From Dromiciops gliroides (lineage: Eukaryota > Chordata > Mammalia > Microbiotheria > Microbiotheriidae), in the NCBI RefSeq assembly GCF_019393635.1, contig NC_057864.1, forward strand, positions 480,621,617 to 480,685,616: a DNA stretch of 64,000 nt, read 5' to 3'. The notes below the pieces were generated by a model that saw only the letters and a list, made by a program, of their open reading frames with translations, did no database searches and was not told where the DNA came from. A program made the position numbers and the translations under genes. Below are positions 1-8,845 of this stretch, piece after piece. Each line of letters starts with the position of its first letter. Position 1 is the stretch's first letter.

Positions 1-611
1 AGAGGACCAATGGTGTAGGAACCGATGGAACTATCATATTACTGTGGAAAGTTTGGGGGTGATCACCTGAGGGAGGACCGTATGCCACTGGTGGTGGCTG
101 GGGTAAGTTGGGTGAGAGTTGGCTCCCATCTCTGGAGCCATCTCCGTCCCCCTCAGACCACTCAGACAGCAGCAATACCTAATGGGCTTATCGCTCTTGT
201 TTCAAGGTGTGTCTCAAGGAGAAGACCTGTGTCAGCTGGCCAGGTGAAACTTTAATAGTCCTAACACTGTAACAGAAGGAAACAGAAAGCAAACAAAAGA
301 GATTTGGAGAACTGTAAGCCTCTCTTGGGAGGGGAGAGGGAGGAAGAAGAGAATGAGGACTTGCTTGCCTTAGTTTATCCCATCAGGTGAGGTCAACAAA
401 AACAGGATCTGCCCAGAGCTGCCTCCTGGGCTCAGCCTAAGTGCTGGGGACCTTGGTGTGGCAGGTGCGTGCCTGCTGCCGTGGCAGCTTCTCACCACAG
501 CTTCTATCCTCTCAGACTCCCACTTCCACGATGTCAGTTGTGGGGGTTCCCCCAGGATGTCCCCTCCTCCACTTGTCACACACAAGTATGTGCTTCTTTC
601 TCTCTCTCTGT
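1..611. other. Upstream flank, no gene recognised
   Basis: Ordinary mixed sequence with short open frames only. None has a recognisable domain, and I see no clear interspersed repeat. Confidence 0.5.
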
Positions 612-630
612 CACACACACACACACACAC
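612..630. repeat. (CA)n microsatellite
   Basis: Short uninterrupted CA dinucleotide run, directly visible. Confidence 0.9.
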
Positions 631-737
631 CCCTCTTAGGACAGGTGGGACTCTCTTGTCAGTTAAAAGTCTGGCCACAATAATCTGGAGTCAGGGTGAC
701 TCCTGAGGGAAATGAGGAAGTAAGAAATGCTGATTAG

Positions 738-739
738 GA

Positions 740-784
<45 letters not shown>

Positions 785-1085
785 CTCTCTCTCGCTCTCT
801 CTCTCTCGCTCTCTCTCTCTCTCGCTCTCGCTCTCGCGCTCTCGCTCTCTCGCTCTCTCTCTCGCTCTCTCTCGCTCTCTCTCTCGCTCTCTCTCGCTCT
901 CTCTCTCGCTCTCTCTCTCGCTCTCTCTCGCTCTCTCTCTCTCTCGCTCTCTCTCGCTCTCTCGCTCTCTCTCGCTCTCTCGCTCTCTCTCGCTCTCTCT
1001 CGCTCTCTCTCTCTTGCTCTCTCTCTCTCTCTTTCTTCTTCTATCCTTCTCTCTCTTTTTCTCTCCCTGTCTGTCTCTTTTTTTC
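738..1085. repeat. Long (CT)n / (CTCTCTCG)n array
   Basis: About 300 bp of nearly pure CT dinucleotides, punctuated every 6-14 bases by CG, then a degenerate TTCT-rich end. One strand is almost entirely pyrimidine. The open frames across it read Ser-Leu/Ser-Arg on + and Glu-Arg/Ser on -; these are repeat artefacts, not genes. Confidence 0.95.
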
Positions 1086-1217
1086 ATTTGCCATCAGACT
1101 CCAGGCTCCACAACTCTTGGCAACCCTAAGGGGTGCTACAAATGCATCCTGGGATGATGTAAAATTCCCTTGTCCAAGCTTTCCCCTAAAGAAAAGGCAG
1201 GAGAATGTTCCTCTCTG

Positions 1218-1341
1218 TTTTTTTTTTTTTTTAAGTGAGGCAATTGGGGTTAAGTGACTTGCCCAGGGTCACACAGCTAGTAAATCAGGTCCTCCTGACT
1301 CCAAGGCCGGTGCTCTATCCACTGCGCCACCTAGCTGCCCC
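1218..1341 (-). repeat. SINE-A, minus
   Basis: A T-run (the inverted A tail) is followed by the inverted MIR-like core and the tRNA-like head ending in ctagctgcccc. The flanks share cctctctgttttt, a probable target-site duplication. Part of the core (tcaagtgtctgaggccggat) is missing. Confidence 0.9.
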
Positions 1342-1419
1342 TCCTCTCTGTTTTTGATAGAGATTAGGGACTATGGGACTGAAACATGGCATATATCAGC
1401 CACACTTGGGTGATATACT

Positions 1420-1530
1420 GGTTAATTTTTGGTCTTTTTCTCTTTTCTATTCTTTGTTATAAGGGATGAGATGCTGAGAGGGGACGAAGGGGGGATATAA
1501 TGGGAAATCAAGGTAGTTTAGCAAAAAAGA
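1420..1530 (+). repeat. L1 3'-end-like fragment
   Basis: Contains ttctttgttataaggga followed by a gagaggggac stretch. A similar order occurs near 29,940-30,050 and in marsupial L1/HAL1 tails as I know them. The family call is tentative. Confidence 0.4.
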
Positions 1531-1864
1531 AAGATATCAACAAAAATTTAAATGGAAAAATGCATTCCAGAATTTTGTCAGGAATCGGAGTCAAGCTCAC
1601 CAACTACACAACATATTTTTTAGTTGGAGGATTCTCTTTCTTTCTGAAAATAGAGGCCATAGCCCTGTAGCCCTTCTTTCATGTCCATGACTTTTTCAGA
1701 GAGCACCAACAGCAACTCAGTAGTCCCACCTTCAAGTTCATTGCTCACTGAGTCCCAGCCATATTGGATGACTGGCCAATTGTTTGATTGGCATTTGATT
1801 GACTGATGATTCCTTCATCATCTTCACCTGTGACCACAGGCTCATAGCTCAAGAGCTGACAAGT

Positions 1865-2072
1865 ACACCAGAGGCCATGGAGTCCAACCCCTTATTTTAG
1901 TTGAGGAAACTGAGGCCAAGGTAAGTTAAAAGACTTCAAAGGGTCATAGATATAGAGCTTCAGGGGATGTCGCAAGCCATTCTGTCCACCCCTGACCCCT
2001 GCCTCATTTAAAGAAAATGAAACTGAATCCCAAGGAAACCAAATGACTAGTCTAAGGTCACATAGTGTCCTC
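1865..2072 (-). repeat. MIR-like fragments, minus
   Basis: Two stretches with the inverted MIR pattern (gaggaaactgaggccaag; a later actagtctaaggtcacatag). Diverged and possibly two copies. Confidence 0.5.
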
Positions 2073-2079
2073 TCAAGTT

Positions 2080-3060
2080 CCTTCTATATAACAAGATATT
2101 TCATGCATGCTAACTGAATAGAACTGAATTTTGAATTGGGGCAGCTTCCTCCACAACCATGATCGCTACTTCTCATCTTGTCTCAGTGCCAGTGGAGGGT
2201 CCCGGTGCGGAAGGGCAAGTAAAGAGAGGAAGGGAGAACAAAGTTCTGTGGTTCCTTTTCCCTCTACCTCGACCACGCCCCCAATGCCAGATGTAGCCTT
2301 GCTGGCAATATCCCTAGCTATTGTTTCACTTCCTTACTGTCCCCCAGAAGCCCCTTTCTGTTGCTCAACCCAGCTCCTGGGAGACCGTGTTTTCTTCTGA
2401 AAGGAAGATAAAGGTTACTATGGTCCTCTGTGCCAATGGAGACCTGCCAGCAACACCTGCATTCGCTCTTTATCCCTTTATAGAATTATGGGCAAAAAGG
2501 AATGTCAGGGCAAGTGAGGAAGGGAGCCCTTTTACCTCCCAATGTTTTCCCCTCTGCCTGGTGTAGTAGGCTTGTGCTAAGAGGAACTGAGTAAGGTAAG
2601 CCCAGCCTCCCAGAACAACACCCCTTGAGTACTATGCAAGACAAAGCTTGCTTCCATAAATTGGGTATGGTGTCTGACTGCAGACCATACAGAGGGAGTG
2701 TGAACACACCACACGGACCTAGAGACAGTGATGGGCTGGAGAGGGAAAGAAAGAAGCTTCAAGGCTTGCCTCTTGCTGGTACTGTGAGTCTTGTGGGCTG
2801 TGCAGGTATAGGGGAATAGTCTGACTCTTCCCTAAGTCCTTTCCCAACTGGGAAAGTGGGGTCCTCTGGTAGGAGAAAATTGACTTGTTCCCTAGCAAGC
2901 CCAAGTCACACAGTATTTTTAGTCATTGTATAGGCCCCTGTGGGAAGTTGAAGGAAAGTTTTCTTGATTCATTATGGGATTAGGCATAATGCTTTTCTGT
3001 ATTTAGGATCAAAAATGAATTCTTTTGGACATTGAAAGCTCTTCATAACCTGGTCTCAAT
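2080..3060. other. No gene or repeat recognised
   Basis: About 1 kb with open frames of up to 89 residues on both strands. I recognise no domain, splice-supported exon or repeat family in it. Confidence 0.4.
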
Positions 3061-3061
3061 T

Positions 3062-3275
3062 AGGTGGGTGGCATAGTAGATAGAGGACGGAACCTGGAGT
3101 TGTGAAGACCTGAGTTAAAAGCCAAACTCAGATACTTCCTAGCTGTATGACCCTGGGGAAGTCACTTAACCTCTGTCTGCTTCAGTTCCTTCAACTATAA
3201 AGTGGGGATCCTAGTATTATCTCTCCCAGGATGGTTGGGAGGAGCAAATGAGAAAGTATTTGTAAAGTGCTTAGC
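3062..3275 (+). repeat. MIR/THER SINE, plus, left part
   Basis: Shows the MIR core: tagctgtatgaccctggg, agtcacttaacctctg, a cagttccttcaactataaa stretch and a 3' gtaaagtgcttagc. It is interrupted at 3275 and probably resumes at 3588. Confidence 0.8.
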
Positions 3276-3587
3276 TGTTGTTTGTCCTTCATTCTCAAAG
3301 AGGACCACAGCATGAGAGTGATGTCATGACTTGCAGTGAACTGGATTTAAGTGGGGGAAGGCTATGCAAAGTCACCAGCCTCACTCTCTCCTCCAGAGCC
3401 ATCTGGGTCCAGTGGCAAGATATATTATCAGGATGACTGGAGATGGCCCTGGATATTTGAGGTGATCAGGGTTAAGTGACTTGCCCAGGGTCACACAGCT
3501 AGTAAGGGTCTGAGGTGAGATTTGAACTCAGGTCCTCCCAACTTCAGGGCTAGTGCTCTATCCACTGTGCTACTACCTAGGTTTCCC
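3276..3587 (-). repeat. Marsupial composite SINE inserted in a MIR
   Basis: The left part (ttcattctcaaagaggacca ... ccatctgggtccagtggcaa) is a common marsupial SINE body. The right part is an inverted MIR-like core ending at a tRNA-like head. Flanking copies aaagtgcttagc (3264-3275) and aaagcacttagc (3588-3599) look like target-site duplications. I cannot give the Repbase name with certainty. Confidence 0.65.
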
Positions 3588-3645
3588 AAAGCACTTAGCA
3601 TGGTGTCTGGCACATAGTATGTGCTAAATAAATGTTTTTTTCCTT
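3588..3645 (+). repeat. MIR or L2 3' remnant, right part
   Basis: Reads aaagcacttagcatggtgtc then catagtatgtgctaaataaa. It follows the inserted SINE and continues the interrupted repeat. Confidence 0.5.
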
Positions 3646-3958
3646 CCTTTCCTCATTATCCCCTTTCCCCCAATCTTCTTACACATCCCCTCCTTCCATA
3701 TACTTTATTATTCAGTTCTCCAGGTCCATTCCTTGTGGCCTTTCCTGCTCCCTCAAGTTACATTGGAACCCTGAACCCATTTTATAGGGATCTCTCTCCT
3801 TAGTTCATCATCGGTGGTTTGTGGTGGTCCTTGGAGGTCTGCATTGGTCCAGGGCCATGGACTGAGTACAGACACATCATATGTCAGAATAGAGTGAGTT
3901 GAACTGGTTTTCTTCAAGTCTCCACTAAAGTGGCCACAGCACAGTCCCCTCGTGCAGA
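3646..3958. other. Pyrimidine-rich flank
   Basis: Pyrimidine-rich at first and possibly a worn L2 piece (3655-3745); otherwise nothing recognised. Confidence 0.3.
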
Positions 3959-3959
3959 G

Positions 3960-4121
3960 GAAAATAGGCTGGATTCAGAGTCAGAGAACCTCGGTTTCTC
4001 TTCTTCTTCCTCCTTGTGTGGCCTTGGGCAAGTTCCTTAACCTCTCTGTGCCTCAGTTTCCTCATTTGTAAAAATGAAAGTGTTGGATTTTTTGGTTCTT
4101 TCTAGCTCTCTGACTTATGAT
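3960..4121 (+). repeat. MIR, plus
   Basis: Contains tgtgtggccttgggcaagtt, then cctcagtttcctcatttgta and a ttctagctctctgacttatga end typical of MIR. Confidence 0.8.
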
Positions 4122-4186
4122 GACTCCCAGAATTACCCAGGTCAGCAAAGGGACTCACCTAGAGATATTAAAAGTACAGCCACCAG

Positions 4187-4334
4187 GGGCAGCTAGGTGG
4201 CGCAGTGGATAGAGCACTGGCCCTGGATTCAGGAGTACCTGAGTTCAAATCTGCCTCAGATATTTGACACTTACTAGCTGTGTGACCTTGGGCAAGTCAC
4301 TTAACCCCCATTGCCCTGAAAAAATAAAATAAAA
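4187..4334 (+). repeat. SINE-A, plus, with 18-bp TSD
   Basis: Full head (ggggcagctaggtggcgcag), core and an (AAAAT)n tail. It is bounded by perfect 18-bp duplications taaaagtacagccaccag at 4169-4186 and 4335-4352. Confidence 0.97.
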
Positions 4335-4411
4335 TAAAAGTACAGCCACCAGCCAGGACCAAAGATCTCCATTACACTTGGTAGTTGGTCATCATGTTTA
4401 GGTAGAAAATA

Positions 4412-4510
4412 GCTCAAATCAATCATTTACTCGGGACCTACTATGTGCTAATCACTGAGGAGACAAAGGAAAGCAAAGGACAGATCTTACCCTCAAGGAG
4501 GTAACGGTTG
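4412..4510 (-). repeat. L2 3' end, minus
   Basis: Inverted L2 tail: gacctactatgtgctaatca, then taccctcaaggaggtaac. Confidence 0.65.
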
Positions 4511-4545
4511 ACTGGACCCAAAGTTGATAGAGAGCTGGAATGAAG

Positions 4546-4795
4546 AAGTTGTTGTTCAGTTATTTCAATCATGTCTGACACTTCATGATCCCATTTGGGA
4601 GTTTCTTGGCAAGGCTACTGCCGTGGTTGGCCATTTCCTTCTCCAGCTCATTTTACAGATGAGGAAACTGAGGCAAACAGGGTTAAATTACTTGCCCAGG
4701 GTCACACAGCTAGTAAGTGTCTGAGGCTGGATTTGAACTCAGATATTCCTGACTTCCAACCCAGCACTCTATCCAGTGCACCGCCTAGCTGCCCC
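4546..4795 (-). repeat. SINE-B (MAR1-like), minus
   Basis: Begins ttgttgttcagttatttcaa and tgtctgacacttcatgatcc, passes through an inverted MIR core and ends in the inverted tRNA-like head ctagctgcccc. Confidence 0.85.
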
Positions 4796-4955
4796 AGGTC
4801 AGGAAGACCTGGATTCAAATCCTGTGTCCTGTATAATTACCAGCGGTGTGAGCTTGGACTAGGCACTTACACATTTCCTCATTTGTAAAATGAGTGGGTT
4901 GGATTCCATGGTGTCTGAGACATCTTCTGGCTCTAAATTTGTGATGATATGTGTG
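4796..4955 (+). repeat. MIR, plus
   Basis: A ggaagacctggattcaaatc start, gtgtgagcttggactaggca, then cctcatttgtaaaatgag. Confidence 0.7.
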
Positions 4956-5093
4956 ATCTGTGATCTGCATCTCCCCCTTACATTGTATGTCTATCTGAAG
5001 TCGTTTCTAAACGCGGTGGTATTTCAAAGAAAGAAAAAAAAAAGAAGTTGCTCTCATTTGTAGCAACAGGATGAGAAAGTGCAAGGTTTCCTG

Positions 5094-5094
<1 letters not shown>

Positions 5095-5132
<38 letters not shown>
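5095..5132. repeat. (TG)19 tract before the KLHL6 start
   Basis: Nineteen uninterrupted TG units ending 119 bp upstream of the KLHL6 start codon, so inside the proximal promoter or the leader. A second, longer TG tract lies just after the stop codon. Confidence 0.95.
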
Positions 5133-5133
<1 letters not shown>

Positions 5134-5251
5134 CAGCTGTTGATAAGTGGAGGACAGGAAATCTGCTCAGCCTCTACAGTGAGACCTGAGTGCAACATCG
5201 AAGCTCTTTCAGACTCAAGTGTTGACGGGATGACATGGTGTCCCCTGAAAC
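5133..5251 (+). promoter_or_regulatory. KLHL6: Proximal promoter / 5' leader of KLHL6
   Basis: Sequence between the TG tract and the start codon. I see no TATA box and no CpG island. A purine-rich gaggacaggaaatc includes a GGAA core that could bind an ETS factor; that is inference from B-cell promoters in general. The transcription start cannot be placed from sequence alone. Confidence 0.35.
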
Positions 5252-5370
5252 ATGGGAGACACGGTGGAAAAAAGTCTAGAAGGACCCCTCACTCCTCTGG
5301 ACGAAGGCCATTCCAAGAAAAGAGGAGATGTGGTGGAAATCTTGAATGGAGAAAAAGTGAAGTTCGATGA
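5230..5370 (+). promoter_or_regulatory. Upstream ORF 1, overlaps KLHL6 start
   Basis: ATG at 5230 opens a 46-codon frame (stop at 5368-5370) that runs out of frame across the KLHL6 start. Its -3 base is G. Whether it lies in the mRNA depends on the unknown transcription start. It resembles no known protein and is best read as a possible translational control element. Confidence 0.3.
5235..5279 (+). promoter_or_regulatory. Upstream ORF 2, overlaps KLHL6 start
   Basis: ATG at 5235 in a good initiation context (G at -3, G at +4) opens a 14-codon frame ending in TAG at 5277-5279. It overlaps the KLHL6 start in the third frame. Any regulatory role is inference. Confidence 0.35.
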
Positions 5371-5511
5371 CACGGAGCTCTCCAGAATTCTTCAGAATGG
5401 TCTAGAGAACCTCCGCTTGGAAAACTCCCTGACTGACGTCATCTTGTGCGTGGACAGTCAGGAATTCTCCTGCCACCGGGCGGTGCTCGCCGCAGCCAGC
5501 AGTTATTTCAG
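5252..5511 (+). CDS. KLHL6: KLHL6 exon 1: N-terminus and start of BTB
   Basis: Encodes residues 1-86 and two bases of Arg87 (phase 2), followed by donor GTATGC at 5512. It begins [13 protein letters not shown], has the conserved segment [13 protein letters not shown] (28-40), and enters the BTB fold at [17 protein letters not shown] (60-76), with the usual Asp62 and His75-Arg76. Residues Leu54, Ser83 and Phe86 align with human Leu65, Ser94 and Phe97, which I recall as lymphoma mutation sites that disturb BTB function; all three are intact here. Intron 1 that follows is 16.7 kb. Confidence 0.97.
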
Positions 5512-8500
5512 GTATGCGATCCCCAGAATGAGAGTCGAGTTTGGCGTTTGTTTGAACAAGAATTTCGGCTGGTGCTAGAGTTGAAACGGGGGGCTGTTGG
5601 CACGAAGGTTTGGAGATCACCTGAGGGGAGATGCTAATAGAGAAGCCCAGAGATAGACTTTTTGCAGACTAAGTGAAAACAAAATCACATTTATGTGGAA
5701 GTCAGAGCCAAGTTGTAGAGGAAGATAAATGAATTGAAACTCCTGGGTTGCTCGCAGAGTTGGGTTTGTTTCTTTTTTGACACGATGGCTGTCTTTGTTC
5801 TTGGTAGCCGTAGGTTAGAGAAACAGGAGGTAAGTCAAGGGTCCCTTCTTTTTCCCCAAGTTATAACATGAATTGCTGACGAAGTTCTGTGCCACAGTGA
5901 AAAGAGCACTGACCGATTTTAGATTCATCGAACTTGGGTTCAAATTCTGACTATTTGTCTATTTGTCACTTCATCTTTCCTGGGTCTGAGTGTCCTCATT
6001 TGTAGAGTGACTTTGTTGAACTAGATGATCTTCGCTGTCTCTTCCAGATGTAGACCTCTGATTCTATAATTAAGGGGCTTAGGGCTAATTTCAAGGACAC
6101 AGAAAAAAGGAGGCTGGTGAGTCTTGAAGTCATGTTGAGTTATCTGTCTTGTCTATCAGCCTTGCTTATCTCCATCTGCTGGACAGCCCTCCTTTTCACC
6201 TGTGCCCCAAGCCCGGAATTCTCTCTTTATCCTGTAGTTATTGACTACACAGCTGTTTGCGTGTTCTCCCCCATTGGAGTGGGAGCCCCATGGGTACTGC
6301 CTTCTACCTTTTTTTTTTTTTTTGTATTCCCAGCACTTAGCACAGGGTCTTGTGCTTTAAAAATGTTGACTTAACTGATAGGAGGCAGGATGAACATTAG
6401 ATGTCATCTCCTTATAGGAGTCTAGCTCTGCCGCTGGAAGGGACCTCAGAGGTCACCTAGTCCCCCCCTCCCATTTTACAGATGGGGAAACCGAGGCCCA
6501 GAGAAGGGAAGTGACTTGCCTGAGGTCACAAAGGTACTAAGAAGCAAAGCCAGATGCTGATTCCAGACCCAGATTTCTTTCCATCCCACTATGCTGCCAA
6601 TACCAGCAATGAGGCATTGTTCATAACCGGTGTCCCTGTGACCCATGTCAGGGACATTCCTGAGGCTTCGGAGTGTCTGACAGAGTCATTGCCATGGAAA
6701 AAGGAGAAATCATGTCATAATCCTTCTTGATTTCAGAGAAAAGAATCTTTACATTCATTCCCTGAGATCACAGAGAAAAGAATAAACACTTTTTTTGGGG
6801 TGAGGCAATTGGGGTTAAGTGATTTACCCAGGGTCACACAGCCAGTAAATGTCAAGTGTCTGAGGCTGGATTTGAACTCAGGTACTCCTGATTCCAGAGC
6901 CAGTGCTCTATCCACTGCGCCACCTAGCTGCCCCTAACACATTTATTTTTTTAAAATTTAATGGTTCTTTTTGTATTTATGCCACTGTTATTCCCCAATA
7001 TGTCATCCCCCTCTCCCTCCATTGAACCCGTCCTTACAACAAACAAACCAACTAATTCAGGCCTGGTGTTTGAGGTTGTAGGTAACATTCTGCATCACTG
7101 ACCCCCACTCCCACCCCTTGTTCTGGGGTTGGGGGTGGGGGTGGGAGGACATCATCTGTCCTCTGAGACTAAGACTGATCTTTAGAGTTACTCACAAGCC
7201 ATCATCCAGTGCTGCCCAAGTGTACACCAACCTCCTGGTTCTGCTTGCTTCCCTCCATATTAGTTCATATGCATCTTTCCATCAAACACCTGTTGCAAAT
7301 GACACATTTGAAAAACCCAGCAGGGCAGGCTCTTTTCATAGCAGGCACTGCATGAATGACATGAAAGACATTGTCTTTGTTAATTTGCTTTCCACAGGAT
7401 TGGTAACCATGCCTGCTTTGACACCCATGGGCAGAATGGGGGATATGAGCATCCATATGAGACTGATTAGTGATTGCAGGCCCCTAAGATGAGCAGACCA
7501 CTGTGCTCGGTCTTCATATTGAATTTGTAGTCACTATAGGTAATGCCTGTGAGACCTCAGGCAAGTCGCTTAGCCTTCTTCGGCCTCAGGTTCCTCCTCA
7601 GTAAATGTAGATGATCTTATATGTTCCTCCTGATAGACTTTATTTTTGTTTTTGTTTTTGTTTTTGCAGGGCAATGAGGGTTAAGTGACTTGCTCAGGGT
7701 CACACAGCTAGTTAAGTGTCATGTGTCTGAGACCGGATTTGAACTCAGGTCCTCCTGAATCCAGGGCTAGTGCTTTATCCACTGCTCCACCTAGCTGCCT
7801 TTCCTGATAGACTTTAGTGACTAGAGTTTCAGCCTGTCAACAATCCCTCCAATGTTGCAAATGTCAATCTTTTCATACCCATTTTGTGTGATGTTTTCCT
7901 TGGTTTTCTTTTTTTTCTTTCTTTTTTTGTGGGGCAATGAGGGTTAAGTGACTTGCCCAGGGTCACACAGCTATTAAGTGTCAAGTCCCTTGGTTTTCTT
8001 AATATACCAGTCGTAGCCATGTAGCCAGTCTCCTGCTGTTTCTGTGTCATCCCCGCCTTCTTTCTACCCGGCCAGCCCACTTCCCTTTCCACATTTACAC
8101 ATTCTCAACGATGTTGCATGCTATTTATTGCTGGAAGAATTGTTTCATTTCCTGTCTGATTGTTGTCCTCTTCTTCTCATCCACAAACGCTCTCGGATAG
8201 ACAGGAACTGTTGTGAGAGCACTGGATTTGAAGAAAAGGGACAGGGGTTCAAATCTCAGCCCCTCGTGGTCTTGGGAAAATCAAACAACCTTTCTGGGTC
8301 ACAATCTCCTCATTTGTCAAATGAAGGGTTTGATCCAAATGGTGTCTCCAACCTCTTAGCTGAGAACCCTACGATCTGGCCTGGCTAGAGCTCATGTCAA
8401 GCTTTTAGCAGACGGGGTTTCTCTTCGGCAGCTTTTCACTGTTTGGGGAGTTGATAGGGCTTGGAATACTCCATGCTTCTCTCTGATGTAAGAACTCTTG

Positions 8501-8814
8501 AGCATTGACTAAATTCCCATAAGCTACAATAAGAAGATGAATGTCTTGTCCATTTCCCATTTTTCTGAGCTTGAACATTTTGGGTAGGAGCTGTTATCAT
8601 TTTTCAGGTCATCTCTTCATTTCTCGTAATCTGGTCTTTACTTGGACTGTTGGTGATAAGTTAACAGCTGATTCTAAAATGATTGAAATCTGCCTCCTGC
8701 AGGCTCCTGAAACTTAGAGACCATCCCCCAATTTATCCTGTTTGTGGCCTTAGCAAATTCTGAATGTTGAATGAAGAAATATTCATGATCTCCAGGTGTG
8801 AAGCTTCTGGCCTC

Positions 8815-8845
<31 letters not shown>

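Noticed and set aside
727..1257. 176-residue + strand open frame and 117-residue - strand frame rich in Ser/Leu/Arg or Glu/Arg/Ser
   Set aside because: They are translations of the (CT)n array and have no start context, splice support or domain.
4187..4260. tRNA-like sequence with A-box and B-box resemblance
   Set aside because: It is the head of a SINE-A with TSDs and lacks a complete cloverleaf; the same holds for the other SINE copies.
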